A stretch of DNA of 64,000 bases from Cycas panzhihuaensis (lineage: Eukaryota; Cycadophyta). The position numbers and the translations under genes are program-made. Below are positions 1 through 11,455 of the stretch, piece by piece; position 1 is the first letter of the stretch; each line of letters begins with the position of its first letter. Where the stretch lies: contig CM041465.1 in NCBI GenBank assembly GCA_023213395.1, forward strand, positions 111,979,741 to 112,043,740, written 5' to 3'. The notes beneath the pieces are model-generated. The model did not search any database. It saw nothing but the letters and a program-made list of their open reading frames with translations, and had not been told where the DNA came from.

Positions 1-624
1 ACTATGTAACAAATTTCATATCACTCATAGGTTGTTCACCTCTTATCACCCTTGAGCAAATGGCTAGGTAGAAGATTTTAATAAAATCTTAGCTAAAATT
101 CTAGCTAAGATGGTTACTACATCTCATAGGGATTAACACCCTTAATTATTTTTAGTATTATAGGCCTACAGAACCTCCATTATAAATTCCATAAGCATGA
201 TGCTATTTTCTCTTATTTATGATGTCAAGGCCATCCTCCTATTAGAGGTTAAGATTCCCTCTTTACGTGTCCCATTGAAGGAGTTTACTGATAAAGAATT
301 CTAAAGAGAAGCACATCTCTTGGAACTGGAGAAATTAGATGAGACCCATTCGGAAGATTTACAAAATAATATAGTGTCTAAGGCTAGAGTCCAAGATGCT
401 CATGATAGGCAACTTAGACCAAGGAAGTTTAGTGTCAGTGATGAGGTGTTAAAGTTAGAGTATTTACATGATAAACAATGTAAGATTTCTTCTAAATGGA
501 CAAGTCCTTTTCTAGTAATTAAAGACTTGGGTAATATGGATTATCAAATTTTAATGATAGAAAGTCTTAAATTTAAAAATCCTATTAACTCTCAATATCT
601 ATGAAAGTTTTATACCTAGTAGTA
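1..624 (+). pseudogene. Element D: integrase C-terminal half (relic)
   Basis: Decayed end of a Ty3/gypsy integrase, cut by the window edge. Reading through stops, the first 300 bases match the catalytic-core end of the integrases in B and A: the block around LCNKFHITH, the YHP-ANG-VEDFNK block holding the third catalytic acid (Glu still present), then AYRTS and LLLEVKIPSLRV. The open part (320-604) matches the C-terminal domain: KARVQDAHDRQLRP, VLKLEYLHDKQ, KWTSPFLVIKDL and a final KFYT. Integrase inserts the cDNA into host DNA. This copy is AT-rich and diverged, so it is much older than A-C. Orientation agrees with the aRH relic and the antisense PMD relic that follow. Confidence 0.85.
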
Positions 625-1689
625 CTCATCCACTACCTCTGCAATAAGGATAAAATATGGCTCTAAATCTTCTTCTTTACCTAACGAGCTAAAACTATGG
701 GCAATTTTTCCTTTTTGATCTCTTCTTATTTTCTTGTGAATTTTATTTTACTTTTATCAAGGATCCTTCTCATAATCATATAAGTCTTTTTCTCTTTCTA
801 GCATCTGCATTAATTATGAGTTCTCTAGTATGATACTTTGATCTTATTCTCATTTGAGTTATGTACTCAAAGGAGAATTTGGGCCTCTAGCTTTATCATA
901 TCCTTATCCTTGAAAGAGAAACACTTTTGTTAGCTTCAAATACTTCATTATTAGTTGAGATTATACTTTCATTTACTAGTACTTTACCTTAAGGATTCTT
1001 TTTTGGCCATATATTACTTATTACTTTCTTTTGATTATTTTCATCATCCTCGGTTGACTCTATCTATCTTTTGAAGTGAATACTCCTTCAGTTGCCTTCC
1101 CTTTACATTTGGAGACATTATGATTTTGATCTCCTCTCTTTCCATAGTTTGATCCTTAAGGAGATTGGTCTCTTTCATTCTAGATTCAATTAAAAAGGAT
1201 AAATCCTTACTGGGTTGAATAAAAGAATTTTATAATTAGATGATTATGATTTTTTCTTATAGAAAAAAAGTAGAAAGTGAAAGTAATTAAAAAAAGGAAA
1301 AGGAAAATGTAAATGAAAATAAAAGAAGAAAGAAAGAAAGAAAAGTAAAGTAAAATAAAGGGTTTTGTTATCATCCTCTTATAATTCAAGGTAAGTCACA
1401 TGACAACTTCATGCCCACCTATCTATCTATAGGTTGGGTTCATTTGGATAAGTCATTTAGGATTTTTGGATCTAGCTGCTTAGGTCCATCATGGCCTCAG
1501 TTATGATTGAACCCTACTTGACACCTTTGATAGTATCAATCATGATCATTCCAATTATGAGTCCTCTTTTCTTTAGCACATTCAAAACTAATTTCATTCA
1601 TTATCATATCCTTATTGATTAATTCCCTCACCCTCCTTTATTGATCATGCTATCTCCAAACTTTGGTCCTAATTTTTCCCGTAGCATTG
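625..1689. other. AT-rich spacer of element D, nothing recognised
   Basis: About 1 kb between the integrase and aRH relics of D. It is strongly AT-rich with long T runs on the plus strand and an A/G-rich stretch near 1260-1360. No reading frame, repeat or conserved motif could be supported. It is probably decayed internal sequence of D. Confidence 0.5.
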
Positions 1690-2105
1690 AGTATATTCAT
1701 TGATGGAGGTAGTAGAGGTAATCGAGGACTGTTTGCTTCTACCTGGGTGATTTATGACTAGTTAGGAAGCCCTTTCTTTTCTATGGGATCTCTTATACCT
1801 AGGGCAACTAATAATGAAGTTGATCATCTTGCTATTATAGGATCCTTATATGATATTTCTCACTTTTACCTTGGACCCATTATTATATATTTTGACTCTT
1901 AGATTGTAGTCTATTAGTTAGTTGGGATGTATCAGGTTCACTCACCGTGACTTCTTCTCTTTCATCATTAGGCTTCATTATTGTTATCACTTTTTTCTTC
2001 AGTTACCATCCAGTATATCCCTCATTGTCTTAATGTTAAAGATAACACTCTTGTTTCCTCTATCTTTGATGATCATTTTTGTTGACTTTTATCTTTCTAG
2101 CTGAG
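1690..2105 (+). pseudogene. Element D: second RNase H domain (aRH) relic
   Basis: Reading through stops gives IDGGSRGNRG (the first catalytic Asp with the SRGNPG turn of RNase HI-like folds), then PRATNNEVDHLAIIGSLYD (counterpart of PEATNNEAEYTAIIEAL in C), IIIYFDS-IVV (counterpart of ILLCDSQVV), MYQVHSP, and ASLLLSLFSSVTIQYIPHCLNV (counterpart of ARSLLARFSSIDIQHVPRALNA). It ends at a TGA followed by GG, as in B. It is the same domain that A, B and C carry downstream of their PMD genes, but here it sits directly after integrase. It degrades the RNA of RNA-DNA hybrids in the family; this copy is dead. Confidence 0.85.
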
Positions 2106-2899
2106 GGAACCTTACTCTAGAATGAGTATAACTACCACTCTGTAAAAGAGTATAAACTATTAGTTTAGAAAGATAAAGATTTAAGTAGTTTGAAAATTAA
2201 GATGATAGGTAGAGGAATGAAATAAAGTATTTGAAAGTAATAGACCTACGTGGAAATCTTGGGGTATGGAGGATCTTAGCAAGGGGAAGGATCCCAAAAG
2301 CTTCTTGTCCCTGGAAGGAGCCAACGAGGAATCCAATATACTAAGATGACTAGTCATTTATTAATTTAGATTAATTTTTCATTTGGTAAACAACCTATTT
2401 TCTTCATGATTTATTGTATGAATGTAGATTTTATTCTATGTTTTTATAATCTATTAGGAGTATGATGTGAGTTATGTGAGTTTCTCTTAAGAGATTCATA
2501 TTATTCCATCTTCTATCTTTATAAACTTATTACTATTTATTTCAAATGGTTTTATGTTTATAGAATTGGAACAAGTAAACCTTTCACTTACTCCCTTTTA
2601 TCTTTTATTTGTTTTCTATTCTTCACTCCTTCTTGTAATCCTTTTCCTTTTAGAACTGCCTCACTTTGGAATGAGTGTAAACTACCATGTATATATCACA
2701 AAGAAAATCCAAAAAACGAAGAAAAAAACTATAAAAGATTTAAAAAAAAAAAAAATAGTGAAATTACTGTATCTTTCTTTAAACTATCACACTAATGAAT
2801 GCATATTATATTTAATTTATAAAAGGGAAATAAGGAGAAAAATGCTTAGAGTTAATTATTCATACATAAGTTTTAAGAGAAAGTGATCAATATATACAT
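2106..2899. other. Element D: spacer with two copies of the post-integrase motif
   Basis: In A, B and C the sequence just after integrase reads roughly GAAATGAGCCTAAACTACCAT (for example 33862 in B). D has two degenerate versions, GAATGAGTATAACTACCACT near 2120 and GGAATGAGTGTAAACTACCAT near 2668. The second is followed by the 3' end of the antisense PMD relic, as in the other elements. The short hydrophobic frames here are not supported as genes. Confidence 0.5.
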
Positions 2900-4045
2900 A
2901 TAGAACAAAAGATATGGTACATATATCACCTATATGACTCAAGGTACATAGCTGAGGCTTATAAAATGCTTCTCGTGTCTCTCCCATCTCCCTATACGAT
3001 ACAAAATACACTCATCTCTGTGATTCTTGATAAGACCTCTCTAGAGCACCTAGATTTACCCTCTCCCCTCTATCTGAAGTCTCCCCATATGTAGACTCTT
3101 TATGAGGTGGAAGATAATGTCATTTCTACTGTATCGTGGTACTCTTTAATGGAGTAAATCATGCTCCTACCTAAGCCAATAACATCCTTCATAGATGTTG
3201 TCTCTCATCCTCATCTATCCTAAGCTCTAACTCTCATATCCTTAGCTCTGCTCTCATATCCATATATAGGTCTTGAGCTCAAAGAGCATGGCTGAAGTAG
3301 CCAATACATCATCCTAGTAGGGTATGTTCCATTATATTCCATGCTAGCACCTCCTTTGATGTAGGAACATAGGGGACTATCAGCTCCAGTGTCCTTTGCA
3401 CCTCCCCTAAGGTCATGACCTCATTATGTATCTAATGGAAATATGTAACTCATGATTAGTTTACTAGAATAAAAAATTCTAAATAAAAAGGAAATATAAT
3501 TTGATATGAGAGAAATCAATTAAATGTCATACATGATTGCTCATCTTCTCTTACTAGCTCTACTCCCATCACCTCCTCAATTGATGGTACTCCCTCTCCT
3601 TATGGCTCGTGGGGAGCCTCCTTGGTAGGCTCACCCTCTCCTACCCTGATCCCTTCTCCTATGCCCTTCTTATCAATTGAGTATAGATCCATACTCTATA
3701 TGGAGCCTTCGCTACCCTCACCTAGTGTTCTACCTACTCTCTCAAGCATATGATATCTCTCTCCTCCTCCTTCACTAGTTAAGGCACCTCCCCTTCCTTC
3801 TCGTCTTATCTCACCACCACCTCTACCATCTCTCCCATCTCTTCCTCATCTATCTCACTTTCTACCTCTCCCTTGACCAATAATAGGACCCCCTTTTGCT
3901 GCCTCTCTCTCTACAGTATCCATCTCATCATTACTCCATGATGTCAGCTCTACATATGCATCTTCCATGAGTTATCTCCTTGCCATCCTACTTAGAAGAG
4001 GACTATGCATATTCCTGGCCATGATAGCTAGTCTACTATGGATCT
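2900..4045 (-). pseudogene. Element D: antisense PMD gene, 3' half (relic)
   Basis: Minus-strand continuation of the PMD gene whose 5' half is at 53343-54400; element C separates the two. On the minus strand 3530-4000 is rich in Glu/Asp codons (for example EVESEIDEEEMGEMVEVVV), like the acidic region after the PMD of A-C. An AT-rich, intron-like stretch follows (about 3430-3530), and then EVQRTLELIVPYVPTSKEV (about 3350-3420), the counterpart of VEIQRLIEDVVREIFPQVY in A. Sequence below about 3240 is only weakly alignable. Too decayed to be functional. Confidence 0.65.
4041..4045. repeat. Possible decayed target duplication of C, left
   Basis: The five bases left of C are gatct and those right of C (53338-53342) are tatcc. 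Three of five agree, so a decayed 5-bp duplication is possible but not proven. The D PMD gene reads on across both sides, which is better support for the insertion. Confidence 0.4.
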
Positions 4046-5004
4046 TGGATGTGCGTCTATGGGATAATCACTATGCTTGGTAGGAGTAATGATAGTCAAC
4101 GATGATGTCAAAGGTGTGGGAGAAAACCTACAAGTAAAGAAAGTACCATGTAGCATGCCCCGTGCATCGGAACACAAGTTCAAGACCTACGAATGGCACC
4201 CAACTACCTTAAAATAACCCTCAATCCGGAAGAAAGAGTGCATACAGAGGTAGCCTGGATAGTCTCGAGAGGAAGGTCCTCCCACCCTTGGATGGCTGGA
4301 AGGGAAAGAGAGGAATCCTTAAAGAGTCTCCCTATGAAGAAGGGAAATGCACGTGGATGGAGTAGGTGAAAGCTTACAATGTAAGCGGGTCTCTCTTGGC
4401 TATTTGGTTCAGGCAAATAGGATTAAGAGAGAGAGAAATAGACACTTAAACTAAGTTTCCCTTTAATAACTAAAGGGGCAAAAAGGGAAAAGGGCAAGTA
4501 TTGTATATGCAAGCAAGCGATGCTAAACAGAATACACCTAATAGGGTATGTTTGGTTTCGTAAGAATAGGAAGGGAGAAAAAGGGGGTTCCTATAATGCC
4601 ATTTCTATATATGAATTTAGCATATGACATATAAGCATATAAGTGCAAATAATCAATACCATTTAACCCTTTACTTTCATGTGGTCTAGTGAGTTAGAAC
4701 ATAGATTTTAATAAAAGCAAAAAAAGGGAAATGGGGGATCAAGAAATAGATGTGCGTACTCGGGAGGCGTAGCAACCGACGGGAGACCTCACCCATATGC
4801 AACGCATGCCCTCACACCAACACAAAGGACGAGGGCTTCCTTACCTTCCCCTCGTGAAAAGAAAGTGAAACGAAAGGAAACGAACAAAATGAAAGAAAGG
4901 AAAAGATGAGGAAATATACCTAGATTTGGAGGCCTTTTCCTTTCATGCAAAACTGCTCCAAGCTACACATATAAGAACTTATCCCTTCCAATAAGGGGCT
5001 ACGA

Positions 5005-5006
<2 letters not shown>

Positions 5007-5059
<53 letters not shown>
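5007..5059. repeat. (AT)n microsatellite in left LTR of C
   Basis: 53 bp of pure AT dinucleotide. The same LTR site at 51482-51613 in the right copy is about 130 bp. The two were identical at insertion, so the length changed afterwards. Confidence 0.95.
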
Positions 5060-5060
<1 letters not shown>

Positions 5061-6279
5061 GCAAGTGTATGTGATTTATATATCAAATTGTTAAATCAAG
5101 TTAGGAAAATAACTGCTGCAAATGACTCCAATCTTCCCTCAAGAAAACATGAACATCAAGCAAGAAGGAGTGAAGGGAAGCCTCAGGATGGCTAACCCTC
5201 TATTAGGTTCTCTACACGACCTTTTAAGCACAACAAGATAAGCGTAAATGACAACTTATAACAGCTAAGAAATATGAGGATAAATGTAACAAAGCGTTGG
5301 AGAGATGCTAAGTTACAGAGTTGCTATGGGCAGCAATCCAGTGTACAAACCCCTACAGAAGCTTTCTAGAGATACCAAGTGACATTAGGGACATGACGAG
5401 GGTCCAAATAGGAGGCGTGTAGGCATGGAATCAGTGCAGTAAGGGGTTGCATACGTTGATAATCCAACACAGGCTTAAGGCTCACCTACTCCTAATTAAC
5501 CGAAGAGAAACATGGGAGTAGGAGAAGAAAGGTGGGAAGGGGATTGCCCTTGGAGAGTAGGACTAAGTGGGGGCTGCACCTACCTTACTCTCTTCATCCA
5601 ACCTTTGTGGATCTTCTCTTGTTACTTCCTTAAGGAAAACTAGTGGAGGAATGGTAAAAACCTAGAAATAATAGGCCAAACTCAATGGAAACAGTGTTTG
5701 CTATAGTCAAACATGAAGGAAGTAAGCAAACAAACTAGGAAATGAGTCTAACATAGAGATAACATACCATAAATCTTGAAAAAAGGGTCTAGAGGACCTG
5801 CTGGGCTAAATATAAGGTAGGTTTGCCCCTACAACTAGTGGAGAGGAGGGTTCCTGTAAGATTTTATAGGAGATATACCAAGAGGCGGCTGAAAGAGACA
5901 CTTGCTGGGGCACGTTGGAAGAGAACCACACCTAAACTTGCTTAAGAATGTCTAGAAAGAAGATTTCCACCACAGAGAAGGACTATTGCAGGCAGATCTT
6001 GGGCTAGAGTTACAGGAAATGTAGGCATGGAGATGCACCTATGGAAGGAAGAAAGGAAGAGCAGAAGTTGCAACAAGAAATAGTTGTATTAAAGAGCTAA
6101 AAATCATCCAAGAGATATAAAATAATGATGGTTTTGGGATTTATATCCATCCCAACCCTAAACAAGTGAATAGGGCACGAATAGGGCTGAGGTGGGTGTG
6201 AGGCCACGTGGCAATTATGCATAAAAAGTGAGAATTTCCATGATAATTTTAAAAAATAACTTGCAATAGTTGCACCACA

Positions 6280-6307
6280 GTAAACTTCACGGTACCACTA
6301 AGTTTAC
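6280..6307. repeat. GGTACC-centred palindrome in left LTR of C
   Basis: Inverted repeat with arms GTAAACTT and AAGTTTAC around CACGGTACCACT. It closely resembles the palindrome inside intron 1 of the PMD genes (12890-12919, 36560-36589). The right LTR carries an expanded version at 52790-52837. Confidence 0.75.
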
Positions 6308-6817
6308 AGCAGTGCGGGACTAGAAAGCTAGAATGGTAATAATCTGGGTTCCAGGAGCCTTAAAAGGTGATGTGGCATGCCTGAGAGGGGCTGGATGTCC
6401 TATCCAAGTGGCTAGGACAGTCTAGAACGCATGTGGACAAGGACAAAAGAGGCATGAAAGGCTAAAGGTCCCTGAAACGAGTTGATAGGGGCTCAAAATC
6501 AAGGCATGAATGGGTCATATAAATCAAATAAGGCTTGGGGCGGTGTGGAGGTAGCGCGGAGGGTTGTAGAGTGCCATGGGGGATGCCTACCTTACGGAAA
6601 GGTTAGTCTCACTGGGTTGTCATAGGCTCACAATATGACAAGCAGCATGACTAGGCAACAGATGCAAAGTGACCATGCAAATAAGGCAAACAGTCATGTA
6701 AAGAGGTAGTGCTTCTGTTAACCTTTCCAAAGAAATAGTATAAGTGAAAAGGAAAGAAGCGTACCTAAGCTTACTTGAGTTGACTTGTCCATATCCATTC
6801 TCGATAGCTAGGAAACA

Positions 6818-6829
6818 TTGCCCCCTTGG
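6818..6829 (-). promoter_or_regulatory. Element C: polypurine tract
   Basis: On the minus strand CCAAGGGGGCAA lies directly upstream of the 3' LTR start TG. This is the usual primer for plus-strand cDNA synthesis. The same position in A reads AAGGGGGTAG. Confidence 0.8.
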
Positions 6830-7241
6830 CAGTAGAGCCTCTCAACTCGAAAGCATGGTGCGATGGCGAATGCTAGCAACAAAACTATTATTAGCACATG
6901 TGTATATATATATATATAAATCATGATCACAACATGAGTCAAGGGTTGCAACAAGTGTCATGGCAGAAAGCGTGGATACGAAGACAGGGGTGGAGATAAT
7001 GTAGGGGTTGCCCTTGTGCCACACAAGAATCGACTCGAAGCTAAGAAGGATGAAGGGGTTGCCCCCATCATAGAAGTACAAAGAGGAGTGCATGATAATG
7101 TCAAGTAAAAGGGTAAATAAGCAAACTTGGTAGTCGCCATAGTTTAACCTCATTAGCGGCTAGCTTTCAGAGGTGCGAACAGATCGCAAGGTGATATGTA
7201 TAATAGCCCGAGACTTGGGTGATAGGGTAACTGGGCAAATC
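6830..7241. other. Element C: 3' untranslated region
   Basis: Between the aRH stop and the PPT of C. It corresponds to 11055-11455 of A and 38020-38367 of B, and contains a short TA run at about 6904-6918. Open frames here read through all three elements only as noncoding similarity; no gene is supported. Confidence 0.6.
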
Positions 7242-7838
7242 TCAGGGGCAGTCAGCAAGAAGAGGGAGGTAATGCTCAAGGATAAGGCGAATGAGGCTGT
7301 CCACCTCAGTGTTGAGGGCCCGAGGAATATGTCGAATGTCGATAGACTAGAAATTAGCCAGTAAGGATCTGGCAGTCGAAGCAAGGGCTCTCAAGTGAGG
7401 GCATCGCACCTGGTAAACCTAGGTAAGATGGGACACCACCACCTGGGAGTCACAAAGGAGAATAACAGATCCATGATGGAAACATAGTGCATTAGTGATG
7501 GCTTCGATAATGGCAGTGTACTCAGCTTCATTATTGGTGGCCTCAGGGAGGAAGATTCTGAAATACAGAAAATCATGTTTGAAAGGGCTACAAAGAATCC
7601 ATGTAGCGGCAGAAGGTCCAGGATTACTGCAGCTTCTGCCATCGGTAAAAATGAAGAGAGACATGAGTGGTGAGAGGAAATGTCTTAGTAGAGAAAATAT
7701 GCAATAATATAAGAGTCGAAGAAAAAAGAGGCTCATATGATAAGCAATAAATGGCCGTGAAGGGTAGGAGGACCTAGCAATGAGGCTACCCAAGGACAAG
7801 AGCAGACTATCTGACCACTGGCTAAGAGAGGGTGGCAA
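7242..7838 (-). pseudogene. Element C: aRH (second RNase H) domain
   Basis: RNase HI-like domain, sense with respect to gag-pol but beyond the PMD gene. It is the best preserved of the copies: FTDGRSCSNPGPSAATW (first Asp), PEATNNEAEYTAIIEA (Glu), ILLCDSQVVVSHLT (Asp), then after one stop (CAG to TAG type) QVYQVRCPHLRALAS, IDIRHIPRALNTEVDSL (last Asp), ending LLADCP and TGA at 7242. All four catalytic acids of the D-E-D-D set are present. Sequence upstream (7840-8124) is also similar in A and B, but whether it is coding or leader is unclear. No start could be fixed; a spliced 5' end is possible. Confidence 0.8.
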
Positions 7839-8201
7839 AAGGACACCATGGGGTGCTAAAGGTTGCTTTAAAGAGAAAAGAATGACTCTGAATGGAGGGA
7901 GAATTCCCTTTGGAGACCCTAGGGGTAGGAACAGGCTGTAAAAATGAGTCCAGGATGGCGAAATAAGCTAAATGAGTATAAACTCGAGCATGCATGGGAG
8001 TGGCACACAAAACGAGATAGAAGGGCCCTGTGAAAATGTATCGGCGAGGTTCCATTAATGCATCTGCAAGAAAGAGTAAGACGAAGGCTATGGGAGCACA
8101 ACTAGAGACAGGGCCAAAAGGCAAAGGTGATCAGAGGTAAGGAATAATCTAAAGGACTATCACGAGAGCAAAAACAAAGACAGTGTATGTTAGAGCCCCT
8201 A

Positions 8202-8212
8202 CCTATATAAGG
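8202..8212 (+). promoter_or_regulatory. Element C: TATA box of the antisense PMD gene
   Basis: CCTATATAAGG, identical to 12387-12397 in A and (minus strand) 37078-37088 in B, always facing the PMD gene and about 160 bp before its ATG. In C, element A lies between this box and the ATG (40444), so the promoter is cut off from its gene. Confidence 0.75.
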
Positions 8213-8344
8213 AAAAACAATGAAAATAAGATTCATTTTCATGGGCTCTCGAACGAATCCAGAGCGATTTCCTTACGCAACAGAGCACCGCTCAACTTCA
8301 GAGACACACGGAGGGAGATCAGACCATCGAATCAGAGCCAGAGG

Positions 8345-8349
8345 ACAGC
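8345..8349. repeat. Target site duplication of A, left
   Basis: acagc here and atagc at 40418-40422: a 5-bp duplication with one transition. The C sequence reads on across the two ends: the PMD leader before, the ATG-bearing exon 1 after. Confidence 0.8.
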
Positions 8350-11042
8350 TAGACACGCGTCTACGGGATAGCTACCTAACTAAATAGGTATGGTAAGAGC
8401 GGGTGATAATATGATCAAGAAAGGGACCTATAAGAAGGGTAATTACCACTAGTGGCACCCCTGCAGGCGCCTGTGAGCGAGTTCAAGACCTGCAATGGAA
8501 TGTGGCTACCAAGGGGTGATCCCCCACCACTTCGAACAAGAGGTGAGGAGGCGTAGGGTTAGCCTGGGTTGACCTAAGGGAACGATCCTTCCATTCTTGG
8601 ATGGTCGGAAGGAGAAGGAGAGGAACCTTCAAGGGTTTCCCTAAAGTAACAAGAAATGAAGAAGGATAGGCAAGTGGCTAGCCTATAGACGGGGTCACTT
8701 TGGTTATCCGGTGGGGCAGGGAACCAAAGGAAAGCAAGAGGGATGACCCAAGAAGGTGGGTCAAGGTATGCCTAAGCAAACTAACCAGGCATACAAGTAA
8801 TACAGAGGACAAGAAGCTTGCATGGCTAAGAAAGAGAGGAAAGGTGAAAAAGGAGTTGTTCCTATGACCTTTTCCTATGGGTGGTAGAGATGCATGCAAT
8901 AAAACAAATAAAGCATGAACCGAAAGTAAAGTTAAATTTCCCTTTTGATCTCCAATGAGTTAATTACTACTTATAAAAAGGAATTCAAAAAGGAAAGAGT
9001 AGTAGGGTGGAGCAAAGCGTGCACCTAGACCAGAGGCGTGCGTGATGAGGGCCCTCCCGAGGGACACCTAACTACTCCACGAGATGCGGCGGATGCGAAA
9101 GAGGGGCTCCCTTACCTTCCCCGGAAAATACTAAAGTACAAAACCAAGGAAAGAAAGGAACCAAATACTAGTAACCGATGAAGTACAAAAGTACAACTCA
9201 CAGAAGAGCACTTACAAGAATCTAACGAGTGGAAAATACCCTTTGCACTCTCCAAGCACCTGTAAGCAACGGTGACTTCCCCCTTTCTGAAGAAAGGGTA
9301 CTAACATGCAATGACAAGATCCTAACAATACATGTCTATGTAATACAAATATGAATTTAAACACATATATGTTAGCACCAACACAATGATGATAATATAT
9401 GAAAGAGGACAACTGAAGCGAAAGGAAAGTAACCGGTAAACCTCGGAGTGGCCCACCTCCTGCAAAGAACACCCTAACCTCCCCTCAAAAGCCATAAGGC
9501 AGCGAGGGCAAGGTCAAGAAAGATGGCTGGAAATAGTAGCAAGGGGTAAAGAAGGAGCCAAAGAAGACCTACGGCGAACCGAGGTGCTATGGAGAGCAAA
9601 CCGGGCTACCGGGAAAAGAGTTAGACAAGAACAAGTAGTCGGGACTTATGTGAGTCGCCTGGATCTAAGCCTAAGCCCTCAAACCAAAGATCAAGACTGC
9701 GGTGACAACACCGATTTCAAGCTAAGAGAGGGCCAACAAACCCTTGTTTGAGTGCCAAGGACAGCACGAGGCAAGAGGGAAGGTTTGGGGGGTTTAAAGC
9801 CACTTGAGGAGCGTGGAAGGTGGTGCGAAATCCACCCGGCTCTCTCCCAAACCCTATGTCAACCCTTAGTACCACTGCCTTGAGCAACAAACACAGGTAA
9901 GGAGGCACTATACCAGGGGTGAAATAGTCCAATATAAAGAGGAAAACAACCCTCATAAAGACAAGCAAGATAGGGCATCTATTGCACGAGAGACACAACT
10001 TAAATTAGTGACTACCTAAGAGGAAGAGGAGAAGTGCTTGCCTTAACCAAGGGCTACTAAGGAGAGGCTAAGAAATCAGCCCAAAAACTGTGGTGCAGTA
10101 GGTTTGGGACCTTGCTAGCGAAGTTAGAGGGAGAACACTTACACTTGGAATGCTTGAAGACTGCCCGGGGCAAGAATCTATTGAAATCTCTCCAAGGGGC
10201 CCTCTCCAAGGTGTGTGAGGGGCTGGGAAGATGTCTTAGCCACACCGAAGGAGAGTTGGGTGCTGGAGGAGAGACACAGGTCCTATAGTAGCAGTAGGGC
10301 AGCAGAGAAGAGCAGAGCACAGCGTGGTTTCCTTGGGGAGCAATCCAAAAAGTGAGCTAAAAAATGTTTTAAAATGAGTAAATGATGACTTAAGTACCCA
10401 ACCCAAACCCTAAAGTGAGTGATTAGGGTGTGGCTGGCAGCGAGTTAAGTCGTGAGACAAGTGGCAGTTTTGTAATAAATACAAAATTACCACGGTGGAT
10501 TTTAAAAAATAAGTCAGAACAGATTGTCAAGAAAACCGCAGCATCATGGATATTTTGGCGGTACCGTGAAAATCATGATGGTATTCACCCAGAGGCAAAA
10601 ATGGGCCCAGCTAGCTAGCCTAGGCTGTGGGCAAATGACAAAAAGAGCCAATAGGGGGCTGAGACACCTACCTGGGGGTAAACAATCCAACAAACAGGTC
10701 CAGAAGAGCAAAAATATGGCTCAAACGGTGTGGCAAGTCAACTAAATGATGACGGGTCATCACACGGGCAGAGGTAGCGCAAGCCAAGTGGATCATGGAG
10801 CGAGGAGGGCAGATGCGGGAAGTGAAGTGGCCACCAGGGTGCCACACTCACTGGGAGTGTGCCCTTGCTATAGTCGTCATAGGCTAAAATAAGTGTAGAC
10901 GAAGACAAAATCATCTATAAGGCCACACACATGCAGACATGCAAGCAAACACTCATTAAAAGAAAGCAATGACAAGGTGAGAAACATACCTACACGTACC
11001 TGAGTCAATGATTCTGTATCCATTCCCGGAAGCCGGGAAACA
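8350..11042 (-). repeat. Element A: 3' LTR (left copy)
   Basis: Minus-strand LTR starting TGTTTCCCGGCTTCCGGG (plus strand ends GGGAAACA at 11042) and ending in TCTA, a C-to-T change of the usual CA end. It matches 22439-24435 and, after the B insertion, 39724-40417. It contains the hairpin at 10461-10493. Similar to the LTRs of B and F, so these belong to one family. Confidence 0.93.
10461..10493. repeat. LTR hairpin in left LTR of A
   Basis: Inverted repeat GTGGCAGTTTTGTA, loop, TACAAAATTACCAC. It is the counterpart of 24966-24998, 38890-38922 and 59903-59935, where the arms read GTGGCAATTTCGCA and TGCGAAACTGCCAC. In A both arms have lost their CpG-type bases by transitions, and the adjacent G-box is destroyed. 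Confidence 0.7.
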
Positions 11043-11054
11043 CTACCCCCTTGG
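11043..11054 (-). promoter_or_regulatory. Element A: polypurine tract
   Basis: Minus strand CCAAGGGGGTAG directly before the LTR start TG. It primes plus-strand synthesis in the family. Confidence 0.8.
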
Positions 11055-11455
11055 CAAGAGAGCCTCGTCACTTGGGAGCCTGGTGCGATGGCGAATGCTG
11101 GCAACACAAATCACAAGAGTACATGTGTATATAGATATGTCAATCAAGATCATAACAGTAGGCAAGGGTACCAGTGAGTGTTGTGGCAGAATGCATGGAT
11201 ATGAAAGCGACGGTGGAGACAACATAGGGGCTGCCTATGAGCCACCTGGGAACTGACTGGAAGAATGAGGAAGGTGAGGGGGCTACCCCCACCACAAAAG
11301 GTGTAGAAAGACGTGTATAATCAAGTGAAAGAGCAAGCAAAGGGTAGGCGCCATAGTTTTACCTCATTAGCAGCCAGGTTTCGGAGGTGCGAACGGGTCA
11401 CAAAGCAAAGTGTAAGATGACCTAGGGCTTAGGCGACGGGAGGGCCAGACAAGCC

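Larger units (their letters stand above)
4046..6817 (-). repeat. Element C: 3' LTR (left copy)
   Basis: Matches 50521-53337 along its whole length, 2772 versus 2817 bp. On the minus strand it starts TGTTTCCTAGCTATCG (plus strand ends GGAAACA at 6817) and ends in CATCCA (plus strand starts TGGATG). It contains an (AT)n run at 5007-5059, a G-box GCCACGTGGC at 6203-6212 and a GGTACC-centred palindrome at 6280-6307. Short open frames inside it (for example 4204-4416, 6744-6926) are not genes. Confidence 0.9.

Noticed and set aside
2554-2886. Possible small membrane protein at 2554-2886 in D
   Set aside because: AT-rich chance frame with hydrophobic and Lys-rich runs inside a decayed spacer; no counterpart in A-C.
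4204-4416. 70-codon frame on the minus strand
   Set aside because: Lies in the 3' LTR of C and only reflects LTR sequence; the other LTR copy does not keep it as a protein.
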